Source: Bacteroidales bacterium | Lineage (GTDB): Bacteria > Bacteroidota > Bacteroidia > Bacteroidales > GCA-2748055 | Assembly: GCA_016936975.1 (NCBI GenBank) | Contig: JAFGWU010000039.1 | Location: forward strand, 21,024 to 85,023 | DNA length: 64,000 bases | Direction: 5' to 3' | Shown here: piece by piece, positions 19,300 through 27,718 of the stretch | How the letters are laid out: each line of letters opens with the position of its first letter | Numbering within the stretch: the first letter of the stretch is position 1 | Program-made: the position numbers and the translations under genes | The notes under the pieces: generated by a model | Databases searched by the model: none | What the model saw: the letters and a program-made list of their open reading frames with translations, nothing else | What the model was told of the DNA's origin: nothing

Positions 19300-19323
19300 G
19301 ATTCCTATCTGCAGGCAGGAATC
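19300..19323. terminator. Possible shared hairpin between convergent SSS and GH127 genes
   Basis: GATTCCT (19300-19306) and AGGAATC (19317-19323) form exact inverted arms around 10 nt and sit at the meeting point of two converging genes; the arms overlap the last codons of GH127. No clear T-run follows on either strand, so a bidirectional terminator is only suggested. Confidence 0.3.
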
Positions 19324-21368
19324 CAGACCGTCATTTCAGACTTTCCCCTGTTTCCCCATGCAAAATAGGGGATGAGCCGGATGATTAACGGAACGGGTTG
19401 TCGGTCGGATATTTCCCGGTAGAGTTCATCATCCCAATCGTCCTGATTTATGATTAAGGCCTCACCTTTAAGGCTGATTAATTGAGAACCATCTATTTCA
19501 ATCTTTTCAGGCGAAAGGTGAATATCTGCAGGGATTCCGATATCTGATACCCTGACATTTTGCGGTAAATCAGGGGATTCAAGGCAATAAACTATCGGGC
19601 CGCGCCGGACAGCAAGTTCGTTCCGTGTTTCTTCAACAAGCGGGTTGGATTCAATCAGTTTTGTCTTTACAGGGAGTTCGAGCCTGATTTTATCTCCTTT
19701 TCTCCAATTCTTTTCGATCGTCAGGTAAGTTCCGGGAACGACTGGTGTCTGGCATAACTGTTCATTGACATAAACCTTGCTTCCGTCTGCCCAGGAGGGT
19801 ATGCGCAATTTCAGGATGAGATTGTTGCGCGGGACCTCCTCGAGCGTTAACATAACAGTGCCTTCCCAGGGATAATCGGTTTCCTGGTGCAGTATGACCT
19901 TCGAACCGTCAGGCAGGTGTGTATCGAGATGGCTGGATCCGTACAGGTGGAACCATACAGTTCCCTCAGACAGTGAATAAAGATAATTATGTATTTCGGA
20001 GACCGTTCTTACAACATTGGGCGGGCAGCAATTGCACAGTGAAATATATTCCTCCCTTTCCTTGGACCACCTGAGGGTATAAGGAAGATCAAAATCCACC
20101 CTCAGGGGATTCGTATAAAAGTATCTTTTTCCATCCAGGCTGACTGCTGACAGGACGCTGTTATAAAGTGTCTGTTCGACCATCTCGGCATATTTGGCTT
20201 CTCCTGAAATCATCAGCATTCTCCAGTTCCACAGTACGCTGCCAATGTTGGCACAGGATTCATTATGCGCCGTGATGTTTGGTAACTGGTATGGCCGTCC
20301 ATAGGCCTGGTGCACCTGCTGGATGTAAGGCTGATTATAGGTTGTGCCGTCGGGGGATACCCCATCGTATAATGCCCCGCATCCGCCGGTAATGTATAGC
20401 TTGTGTTTGACGAGGTCGTTCCATATCATTTCAAGGGGCCGCAGAAGCGTTGTGTCACCTGTCTCAGCCACCAGGTCGGCCACACCGGCATACAAATAAT
20501 TTGCCCTGACTGCATGGCCAATGGCCTCTGTCTGTTCCCTGAACGGAATCCGGTCCTGATTGTGATCGGTTCCGTTTCTGACCATACGTCTGATATCTAT
20601 CAGGTTTCGCCCCAGGTCGAGATACTTTTTCTCCCCGGTAACCCGGTACAATTCAATTATCCCCATATAGTGGGAAGGACAGATGGCATTCTGGGCGAGT
20701 TCCTCCGGATCACGGTTGTAAAAATCAATCAGAAAATCTGCTGCTTTCACAGCCACGTTTAACAGGGTTTCCTTACCCGTAGCCCGGTAATGCAAACAGG
20801 CTGCCGTCATTAAATGTCCCATATTATAAGTCTCAAAATCGAGACGCTCCCTGAACTCGGCTTTCAGGTCATTGCCAGATCTTTTTCTCTGTTCGATGAT
20901 GACAGGTGTATGGATATAACCATCTTCTCTTTGTGATCCGGCGATGATCCTGATAATGTCATCCATCTGTTCATCCAGTTCCGGCTTTCGGGTTTGCATG
21001 TAAACTGAAACCAGGGATTCGAACCATTTGTAAAAGTCACCATCGTGAAAAGGAGGTCCGGAGTGATTTCCCTCTGCATGTCCCGCCGCAATCTCAAAGT
21101 TTCTGAATGCATGGCTGACATCCGCATCATTCAGGATGCTCCACATGAAGGGTACCATGGTATCCCTGCAGACGATAAAACGTTCAGCCCAGAATCCTGA
21201 TGTCAGGGCAACATCATTCCCGTTTACCCCCATCATCAGGGCAAATGGACTCCGGGAGTTATCTGCTGGTGCTTTGTCCTGTCCATTCAATAACAACGGA
21301 AAGACCAATAAAATGATTACGAAGGCGGGATTTGCAATGGTTACTGATTCCCTGTTCTTTGGATCCAT
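19305..21368 (-). CDS. GH127 family glycosidase
   Basis: 687 residues with an N-terminal hydrophobic export signal (FVIILLVFPLLLNGQ). The DUF1680/GH127 (alpha/alpha)6 barrel is clear: GHAEGNHSGPPFHDGDFYKWFE, YNMGHLMTAACLHY, TGGCGALYDGVSPDG, AHNESCANIG and the double-cysteine motif CNCCPPNVVR. In the family model HypBA1 the ESC Glu and Cys and the two CC cysteines bind zinc, and one cysteine is the nucleophile; all are kept. Family activities include beta-L-arabinofuranosidase and the aceric-acid hydrolase of RG-II. The position I align with the HypBA1 acid/base Glu (VHQAYG) is Gln. It lies 14 bp downstream of GH78, in one operon with it. Confidence 0.88.
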   Translation of the reverse strand: MDPKNRESVTIANPAFVIILLVFPLLLNGQDKAPADNSRSPFALMMGVNGNDVALTSGFWAERFIVCRDTMVPFMWSILNDADVSHAFRNFEIAAGHAEGNHSGPPFHDGDFYKWFESLVSVYMQTRKPELDEQMDDIIRIIAGSQREDGYIHTPVIIEQRKRSGNDLKAEFRERLDFETYNMGHLMTAACLHYRATGKETLLNVAVKAADFLIDFYNRDPEELAQNAICPSHYMGIIELYRVTGEKKYLDLGRNLIDIRRMVRNGTDHNQDRIPFREQTEAIGHAVRANYLYAGVADLVAETGDTTLLRPLEMIWNDLVKHKLYITGGCGALYDGVSPDGTTYNQPYIQQVHQAYGRPYQLPNITAHNESCANIGSVLWNWRMLMISGEAKYAEMVEQTLYNSVLSAVSLDGKRYFYTNPLRVDFDLPYTLRWSKEREEYISLCNCCPPNVVRTVSEIHNYLYSLSEGTVWFHLYGSSHLDTHLPDGSKVILHQETDYPWEGTVMLTLEEVPRNNLILKLRIPSWADGSKVYVNEQLCQTPVVPGTYLTIEKNWRKGDKIRLELPVKTKLIESNPLVEETRNELAVRRGPIVYCLESPDLPQNVRVSDIGIPADIHLSPEKIEIDGSQLISLKGEALIINQDDWDDELYREISDRQPVPLIIRLIPYFAWGNRGKSEMTVWIPACR

Positions 21369-21382
21369 ATTTACGATGGTTG

Positions 21383-24205
21383 TTAATTAATATCAATACT
21401 GCTGTTGAACCGGTAATGGCCCGAACCCGCAATTACTTTTAAATATTCTCCGGTGTATTCAAGCACGGTTATATTTTCTGAATTCCTGAGTTCAGCGTCC
21501 GATTCCCTGACACTGCCGGGTTCAGCGGCCGGAATAAAAATTGTTGCTGTGGTATTTACAGGCACAGAGACGTTAAGATGAAGCGTGGTTCCTTTGACCT
21601 CCCATTTCGAGGAGAGGGTTCCGTAAGGTGTTTGATGGCTCCCGGATGCATAGGAGAGCCGTTCGGTTAAAACGGGTTTGATCACAGACTTTTTATAACC
21701 GGGGACCTCTTTTTCTCTCTGAATTCCTGCAATATTTTCATACATCCACTGTCCAATGGCCCCGTAGGCATAATGGTTAAAGGAATTCATCCCGGCATCC
21801 TGGAACGTGCTGTCCGGTTTAATTCCATCCCACCGCTCCCATATTGTGGTTGCCCCCATGGTAACAGGGTAGAGCCAGGAGGGGTACCTTTTATTGAAAA
21901 GTAAATTGTAAGCCAGATCCTGATAACCCGTATTCGAAAGCACATGACAGATTAACGGGGTTCCCAGGAATCCGGTGGTGATATGTCCGAAGTGTTCAAC
22001 ATCTGCCGCGAGCCTTTCTGCTGCAATGGTTTTGAACTCCTCCGGAACCAGGTCAAAACCAAGTGCCAGGGAGTAGGCGGCCTGTGTACCGGATACCAGC
22101 CTTCCTGTTTCGGTAAAAAATTCCCGGGCAAAGGCAGATTTGATTTTTGGAAGAATAGCTTTATAATGTTCAGCATCCTCATTGTGTCCAAGGATTTCAG
22201 CTATTTTTTGCAGGATCCCCGTTGAGTGGTAAAAATAGGCTGTTGCGATCAGATCTTTATCTGTATTGGCACCGGCATAGCCGTAATCCGGTGCATTGTA
22301 ATGGTAACTCATATATTCTGCAAATGCCAGCCAGTCGCCGAAGTGAAATCCATAGTCGAAGATATACCGCTCGCCTGCATGCCCGACCATATAATCAACC
22401 CAGGCTTTCATGGAATGGTATTGATCCCTGAGGATATTTTCATCGCCGTATATGAGATACATGTTCCATGGGATAAGAATGGCCGCATCGGACCATCCGG
22501 TGGCTCCGTAACCGTCGGACCAGCCTGTTCCGCCTCCGCCATCAACAATCATCGGGACCACCCATGGAACTGAACCATCCTCTTTTTGATCTGCCTCAAG
22601 ATCCTTCAACCATTTCCTGAAAAACGGAACTGTATTCATGTTGAAGGAAGCTGTAGGTGTAAATACCTGCGCATCGCCTGTCCATCCCATACGCTCATCA
22701 CGCTGTGGGCAGTCGGTGGGAATATCCAGGAAATTACCTCTCAGTCCCCATACAATGTTTTCCTGCAATTGATTGATAAGTGAATCAGAGCATTCGAATG
22801 TTCCAACCGGCTCCATATCGGAATGTATTACAATCCCCTGCAGGTCATCGCACGAAACCCGACCCGGATAACCTGAGATCCTTACATACCTGAACCCCTG
22901 GAAGGTAAAATGCGGTTCAAAATGTTCCACGCCTTCGCCTTTGAAGATATAGCGTACCTCCTGGTCTGCCTCACGGAGATTCTCCAAGTAAAAATTTCCC
23001 TCCTTATCAAGAACTTCTGCATGATGGAGCACGATCTCCGTTCCGGCCTCTCCCTTCAAAGCGAATTTTATCCATCCGACCATATTCTGTCCCATATCAA
23101 ATACCAGCTCCCCTGAGGGGGTGATTATCTGTTTCACCGGCTTGATGGTATCTGTGGCCCGGACGGGGACACTGACGGAGGGGACGAGATTAGAGAAACC
23201 GTGGTCTTTTTCAATGCAGTCAAACCATTTAAGATCCCTGTATCCCGGTTGATCCCAGCCGGTCAATTCAAGCCTGGCATCATATACCTCTCCGTCATAT
23301 ATTTCAGATTTCAATATGGGTCCGGAAGCGGATCGCCAGGATTTATCCGAGCAAATAACCTCATGTGATCCATCCTGGAAGGTGATTACCAGTTGCAGGA
23401 GCAATGCAGTTTTTTTACCATAGTGTTCTTTCTCCATTGTCCAGGCGAATGGTCCCCTGAACCAGCCGTCACCCAGTATGGCACCAATGGCATTATCGCC
23501 TTTATTGACGAGTTTAGTGACATTGTACACCTGGTATTGCAGTCTTTTATGATAACTTGTCCAGCCGGGGGTAAAGAGCTGGTCACTGACTTTTTTTCCA
23601 TTAAGGTGGACATGGTAAAGTCCATGAGCCGTCACATATAATTGCGCATTCCGGATTTTCTTCCCTGCATGAAATTCTTTCCTCAGGTATGCGGCTTTAT
23701 TGGGTTTGTTTTCCGCTTCCTCAACCCCCGGTTCAATCCATTCAGCTATCCAATCTTCATCATTCAGAAGTCCCATCTCCCAGAATGCCGGTTGGCTCCA
23801 TTCAGACCGGTTCCCCCTGTTGTCCTCAATTCTCACCTGCCAGTATATACGCTGGCCGCTTTTCAACGGTATCCCATCATAAGGAATGTTAATGGATTGT
23901 CCGGACATTACAATTCCTGATTTCCAGGTATGAGGGCCATCTTTGAGGGCTTCCTCCGTCAGTGCCGCTTTTATTTCATACGCTTTCTGAATTACACTGC
24001 GTTCTGAGGAGACAATCTGCCAGCTCAGGGCAGGTCTTATATTTTCAATTCCGACAGGATTGATCCTGTATTCACAGGTCAGGTTATGCACAGCCGGTCC
24101 GATACTTCCGGACTGGGCCTGAACAGAAATCATTAATGAAACAGCAATGGTAAGGAGTGCGATGCAATGGATGAGCTGTTGATTTTTCATTGGTTTGTTT
24201 TTCAA
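21383..24205 (-). CDS. GH78 alpha-L-rhamnosidase
   Basis: 940 residues, exported (signal LLTIAVSLMISVQAQ). Domain order is standard for GH78: a fibronectin-like module (about 40-150), the Bac_rhamnosid_N sandwich (about 155-330), a concanavalin-like module, the (alpha/alpha)6 catalytic barrel (about 450-800), and a C-terminal sandwich. Catalytic motifs are intact: DCPQRDERMGWTGDAQ with the general acid Glu, and TIWERWDGI with the base Glu. It inverts terminal alpha-L-rhamnosides. The ATG at 24205 is used; one at 24190 (MKNQQLIHC) is equally possible. A strong promoter and an operator lie just upstream, shared with the divergent racemase-family gene. Confidence 0.95.
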   Translation of the reverse strand: MKNKPMKNQQLIHCIALLTIAVSLMISVQAQSGSIGPAVHNLTCEYRINPVGIENIRPALSWQIVSSERSVIQKAYEIKAALTEEALKDGPHTWKSGIVMSGQSINIPYDGIPLKSGQRIYWQVRIEDNRGNRSEWSQPAFWEMGLLNDEDWIAEWIEPGVEEAENKPNKAAYLRKEFHAGKKIRNAQLYVTAHGLYHVHLNGKKVSDQLFTPGWTSYHKRLQYQVYNVTKLVNKGDNAIGAILGDGWFRGPFAWTMEKEHYGKKTALLLQLVITFQDGSHEVICSDKSWRSASGPILKSEIYDGEVYDARLELTGWDQPGYRDLKWFDCIEKDHGFSNLVPSVSVPVRATDTIKPVKQIITPSGELVFDMGQNMVGWIKFALKGEAGTEIVLHHAEVLDKEGNFYLENLREADQEVRYIFKGEGVEHFEPHFTFQGFRYVRISGYPGRVSCDDLQGIVIHSDMEPVGTFECSDSLINQLQENIVWGLRGNFLDIPTDCPQRDERMGWTGDAQVFTPTASFNMNTVPFFRKWLKDLEADQKEDGSVPWVVPMIVDGGGGTGWSDGYGATGWSDAAILIPWNMYLIYGDENILRDQYHSMKAWVDYMVGHAGERYIFDYGFHFGDWLAFAEYMSYHYNAPDYGYAGANTDKDLIATAYFYHSTGILQKIAEILGHNEDAEHYKAILPKIKSAFAREFFTETGRLVSGTQAAYSLALGFDLVPEEFKTIAAERLAADVEHFGHITTGFLGTPLICHVLSNTGYQDLAYNLLFNKRYPSWLYPVTMGATTIWERWDGIKPDSTFQDAGMNSFNHYAYGAIGQWMYENIAGIQREKEVPGYKKSVIKPVLTERLSYASGSHQTPYGTLSSKWEVKGTTLHLNVSVPVNTTATIFIPAAEPGSVRESDAELRNSENITVLEYTGEYLKVIAGSGHYRFNSSIDIN

Positions 24206-24233
24206 CGATTATAACGATTGAACGGTTCATTTG

Positions 24234-24264
24234 CAAATCTAGCCCATTAAATTTATTTTTGCAA
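24234..24264 (-). promoter_or_regulatory. Promoter of the GH78-GH127 operon
   Basis: On the minus strand TAGATTTG (24241-24234) matches the Bacteroidetes -7 consensus TAnnTTTG exactly, with TTG (24264-24262) 20 nt upstream as the -33 element. The same element with the same spacing occurs before the BKACE operon. Transcription would begin about 25 bp before the GH78 ATG. Confidence 0.7.
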
Positions 24265-24277
24265 TAAAACGTTTGCA
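24260..24277. promoter_or_regulatory. Operator O1 (LacI-type), region A
   Basis: TGCAATAAAACGTTTGCA contains the palindrome AAACGTTT and TGCAA/TTGCA arms, and covers the -33 element of the GH78 promoter. It is identical to the site at 31393-31410. The half-site TGCAAACG fits the LacI-family pattern TGnAAnCGnTTnCA. Confidence 0.65.
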
Positions 24278-24330
24278 TACAGGAGATTTTGCTATTATTC
24301 TAAGATACACTATTTAAGTATTTTATAGAC

Positions 24331-24344
24331 TGTAAACGTTAACA
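24331..24344. promoter_or_regulatory. Operator O2 (LacI-type), region A
   Basis: TGTAAACGTTAACA is a near-perfect 14-bp palindrome (six of seven pairs) with a central CG, typical of LacI-family operators. It lies 22 bp before the racemase-family ATG. The identical 14-mer occurs at 31464-31477, at the same 64-bp offset from O1. Confidence 0.7.
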
Positions 24345-24366
24345 CTAAATTATAATATTCAATATC

Positions 24367-25029
24367 ATGAAAACTGTTGTTGCGATTCATACTGCCATGG
24401 CGATGGTTGAGCCGACAAAAGAATTATTTCAAAAGCATCTGCCCGGTGTAAGGCTGATAAATATTGTGGATGACAGTCTGATACAGGATGTGATCAGGGA
24501 TGGGGAAGTAAAGGCATCGGTTGAGAGCAGGATCCGGCTTTATTACCGGGCTGCTGTGGATGCGGGTGCTGATGTGATATTCAATACCTGTTCCTCGGTT
24601 GGAGAGGTGGCTATCGCTGCGAGAAAAACCCTCCCGGTTCCCCTGGTTAAAATTGATGATGCAATGGCCCGCAAAGCTGTTAAGGAGTATAAAAAGATCG
24701 GTGTAATGGCTACCCTTTCCACAACGCTGAATCCCACCATCAAGCTGATCTCTCGTTTCGCCAGGGAGATGTCTGCTGATGTTACCGTTACAGAAGGACT
24801 TGTTGATGGCGCTTTTCAGTCATTGATGGATGGGAACCTGGATGATCACGATCAGAAGGTCCTTAACAAAGCTCAGGAAATATCTTCGCAGGTGGATGTG
24901 ATTTTGCTTGCCCAGGGTTCCATGGCCAGGGTGGAGAATACCATCATTGCCAGGACCGGTAAGCCGGTCCTTACAAGTCCTTTACTGGGTGTTCTGGAGG
25001 TGAAATCCACACTTGAGCAATTAAATTAA
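24367..25029 (+). CDS. Asp/Glu racemase-superfamily enzyme
   Basis: 220 residues, cytoplasmic. It belongs to the Asp/Glu/hydantoin racemase fold: the N-terminal half ends in VIFNTCSSVGEVA with catalytic-type Cys75, and the second half has VILLAQGSMARVE. The usual second catalytic cysteine appears replaced by Gln183, so a two-base amino-acid racemase is unlikely. One-cysteine relatives include decarboxylases and isomerases. It is followed after 6 bp by an MFS transporter and starts 22 bp after operator O2. A role in metabolism of the sugar acid handled by the BKACE and DUF1537 enzymes is inferred from shared operators. Substrate unknown. Confidence 0.78.
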   Translation: MKTVVAIHTAMAMVEPTKELFQKHLPGVRLINIVDDSLIQDVIRDGEVKASVESRIRLYYRAAVDAGADVIFNTCSSVGEVAIAARKTLPVPLVKIDDAMARKAVKEYKKIGVMATLSTTLNPTIKLISRFAREMSADVTVTEGLVDGAFQSLMDGNLDDHDQKVLNKAQEISSQVDVILLAQGSMARVENTIIARTGKPVLTSPLLGVLEVKSTLEQLN

Positions 25030-25035
25030 TCTGTT

Positions 25036-26274
25036 TTGAAAAAGAGAAATATTGTTCTGATCCTGTTGATGATTGTAGGAGTCATCACCTTTCTCGACAG
25101 GATTAACATCAGTGTTGCCGGTGCCAGTATCATGGAGGATCTTGGTTTGTCGGGCAAGCAATGGGGATGGATTCTGAGTGCATTTATCCTGTCTTACGGT
25201 TTACTGCAGGTCCCACTCGGTGCCTGGGGAGATCGGGCCGGACAGCGCAAGGTACTTTCGTTCATAGTACTCTGGTGGTCCCTCTTTACCATCCTTACAG
25301 GATTTGCCAATGGATTCATCATGCTGATTATTGTCCGGTTTTTATTTGGAATCGGTGAAGCCGGGGCCTACCCGAACATGACCGGTACGGTAGGCAGGTG
25401 GTTTCCCGGGAAAGAGACTGCCAAAGCACAGGGCTTTCTCTGGGCGGCCAGCCGAATCGGTGGTGCACTGACCCCGTTGATTGTGATCCCTGTCATTATA
25501 AACCTGGGGTGGCGGATGGCATTCTATATTCTCGGGGCATTGGGATTTATCTGGGTTATTGTCTGGTTCGCGTGGTTCAGGGATTTTCCTGCACAGAAAA
25601 AGGGTATCTCCCGGCAAGAACTTGACGAGATAGGGAATAGTGAGGTTAGAGCAGAAAAAATAAAGATTCCCTGGAAATCCATTTTACGAAAGAACCAGTT
25701 CTGGATTTTGCTGGGGATGTATTTTTTCTATGCATGGGGGAGCTGGTTTTTCTTTTCATGGTTCCCTGTATTTATGGAAGAGGGCAGGGGATTTGCCAAA
25801 AGTGAGCTCACCTATGCCGTGGCCGTTCCTTTTCTGTTCAGTGTGATCGGTAACATCTCAGGGGGATATATAAGCGACAGGCTTTCCCTGAAATACGGAG
25901 TAAGAATCGGCAGGAAGGCAGTTGGAGTGTCGGCCCTGATAATTTCTTCCATATTGATGTTTCTTGCGGGATTCATCCCCGGGAAGATACAGGTATTTAT
26001 CTTTCTTTCCCTCTGTTTCGGAATCTTTGACCTGATGCTTCCGGCGGCATGGGCCATCTGCCTGGATATCGGAAAGAAATTCGGAGGCGCTGTATCGGGT
26101 GCCATGAATACGGCAGGAAATATCGGGGGATTCCTGTGCGCGTTAATGTTCGGGTACCTGGTTGATCTAACGGGAAATTATAATTTTCCGCTCTATGTGA
26201 TTGCCTTTATGCTCTTAATAAGTGCCATCCTGTTCTCGTTTATCGATCCGACACGGAAACTGGTGGAAGATTGA
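25036..26274 (+). CDS. MFS transporter, ACS (acid sugar) type
   Basis: 412 residues with 12 membrane helices. The N-terminus matches the anion:cation symporter branch: IVLILLMIVGVITFLDRINISVA, then the loop-2/3 signature GAWGDRAGQRKVL and GIGEAGAYPNMTGTVGRWFP. Characterised relatives carry glucarate, galactonate, hexuronates and similar organic acids with protons. The ORF-track start is TTG at 25036, 6 bp after the racemase-family stop. It gives the family's typical N-terminus, and no ATG lies nearby. Probably the inner-membrane uptake route for the acid used by the neighbouring enzymes. The convergent kinase gene ends 13 bp away. Confidence 0.9.
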   Translation: MKKRNIVLILLMIVGVITFLDRINISVAGASIMEDLGLSGKQWGWILSAFILSYGLLQVPLGAWGDRAGQRKVLSFIVLWWSLFTILTGFANGFIMLIIVRFLFGIGEAGAYPNMTGTVGRWFPGKETAKAQGFLWAASRIGGALTPLIVIPVIINLGWRMAFYILGALGFIWVIVWFAWFRDFPAQKKGISRQELDEIGNSEVRAEKIKIPWKSILRKNQFWILLGMYFFYAWGSWFFFSWFPVFMEEGRGFAKSELTYAVAVPFLFSVIGNISGGYISDRLSLKYGVRIGRKAVGVSALIISSILMFLAGFIPGKIQVFIFLSLCFGIFDLMLPAAWAICLDIGKKFGGAVSGAMNTAGNIGGFLCALMFGYLVDLTGNYNFPLYVIAFMLLISAILFSFIDPTRKLVED

Positions 26275-26287
26275 TTTTCGGAATTAT

Positions 26288-27697
26288 CTAAACAAGCTTT
26301 TTAAACAATTCTGAGAGAGAACCGGTCCCTCCCACATTGCCGGGAAATATGATAAAGGGTATTTTGCGGCCTTTTTCTTCATATCTTATTTTTAATACCG
26401 GAACGCCGGGCAGGATCTGCCCTGAAACGGTCGAAGAAGTTACATTCAGTCCGTCCACAAGAATATCGTGTGAAGTGATTCCTCCTTTCGATACAATATA
26501 GGAAGGAGAGATCGGGAGCTGTTTTATGACGGATGCAAGGAAACCGGATATTTTCCGTCCGCTATGAACGGCCGCATCCATGTTTTCTGACCGGAGTTCT
26601 TTCCTGGTAGTGTAAAGGGCAGGTGTTTTGTCCCTGTTGAACGCATGTACCAGGGCATTCATGGTTTGTTTGAAACAGGTTTCCTCATCCTGCAATATTT
26701 GCATCACATCGATTTCAATTCCTTCAACCTCCGAGTTTTCAAGCAATTCATTCAATTGACGGGTGGTCCTGGGAACATGCGAGCCGATCACAAAAATCCC
26801 TTTTGAACCGCCTGTCCCGAGTTCCTGTCCGGTAAGCAAATCTTTGTCGGGGATACCGCTCAGCGCTTTTGGCAGGGAGGAGGAAGTTCTCATAATGATT
26901 GCCCGGTCGGCCGGGCCCATCATTTCGGTTAATGCAAAACTGAACCTGTGGAGATCAGGGTATTCAACTGCATTAATAATAAGGAACCTGCGGCCGGAAA
27001 GGGATGTAATTTTTTCTTGTAGTTCCGGGGATTCAAGTTTCCTCAACTCTTCCAGGGAAATAGATCCAATCTTTTTTCTGCTCAATGTCCCGGCCGATTT
27101 TTCTATTATATAATCTGTCAGGTTGGAGTTTTTGTAACCAAAAAGCGTGTCGCGTGCAAATTCACTCCGGGCGACCGGAAGGAGATTGTCTCCCTCGACC
27201 ATGTATTGAATATTCCCTGCAGTGATTCTTCCCGCCTCAAGAAGGGCAGGTACAAAGAAAACCGGAAGTTCAACCTCAATATTATGCTCGTGAAGTTTTT
27301 CCAGGATGGCGTCTGTTTCAAGGGGAAAGTGTCCCCTGAGAGTGGAATCGCTCCTGCTGATTATGATAAGTTTATAATGGCAGGACTCATTAGCCCGAAT
27401 GAGCGATTCAACAATCTCGAGGTTAAGTTTCCGGGCAATCTCGGGACTCCGGGATCTTGAGTTTGAGAGTATGTACAGAAGGTGGGAATTGCCCTGCAGG
27501 GCTTTCTTAACAAGGGTGACACTCCATTTTGTCAGCAGCGTGCATCCATGGACGGTCTGGATACCCGTCGGATCATCGTCAATGACGAAAATTTTTGCTC
27601 TTTTCTTTTCAAGGTTTTCCGAAATACGATACCTGATATTGCCCGTCTGAACGGAGGGAACCTTTTTGATGATATCGGAAAGATATTGATAAATCAC
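26288..27697 (-). CDS. DUF1537 four-carbon acid sugar kinase family protein
   Basis: 469 residues, cytoplasmic, starting at GTG. The N-terminal acid-sugar-binding domain has VIDDDPTGIQTVHGC and IISRSDSTLRGHFP. The C-terminal nucleotide-binding domain has GIFVIGSHVPRTTRQL, SYIVSKGGITSHDIL and the closing IIFPGNVGGTGSL. The family phosphorylates C4 or branched acid sugars; proven substrates include threonate, erythronate, 2-oxo-tetronates and 3-oxo-isoapionate. All main motifs are present, so it should be active. It is the last gene of the minus-strand operon with BKACE and the CotH-type protein. The natural substrate here is unknown; an acid derived from RG-II sugars is a reasonable guess. Confidence 0.9.
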   Translation of the reverse strand: MIYQYLSDIIKKVPSVQTGNIRYRISENLEKKRAKIFVIDDDPTGIQTVHGCTLLTKWSVTLVKKALQGNSHLLYILSNSRSRSPEIARKLNLEIVESLIRANESCHYKLIIISRSDSTLRGHFPLETDAILEKLHEHNIEVELPVFFVPALLEAGRITAGNIQYMVEGDNLLPVARSEFARDTLFGYKNSNLTDYIIEKSAGTLSRKKIGSISLEELRKLESPELQEKITSLSGRRFLIINAVEYPDLHRFSFALTEMMGPADRAIIMRTSSSLPKALSGIPDKDLLTGQELGTGGSKGIFVIGSHVPRTTRQLNELLENSEVEGIEIDVMQILQDEETCFKQTMNALVHAFNRDKTPALYTTRKELRSENMDAAVHSGRKISGFLASVIKQLPISPSYIVSKGGITSHDILVDGLNVTSSTVSGQILPGVPVLKIRYEEKGRKIPFIIFPGNVGGTGSLSELFKKLV

Positions 27698-27718
27698 AAT
27701 CAGTTAATTAAATAATAT

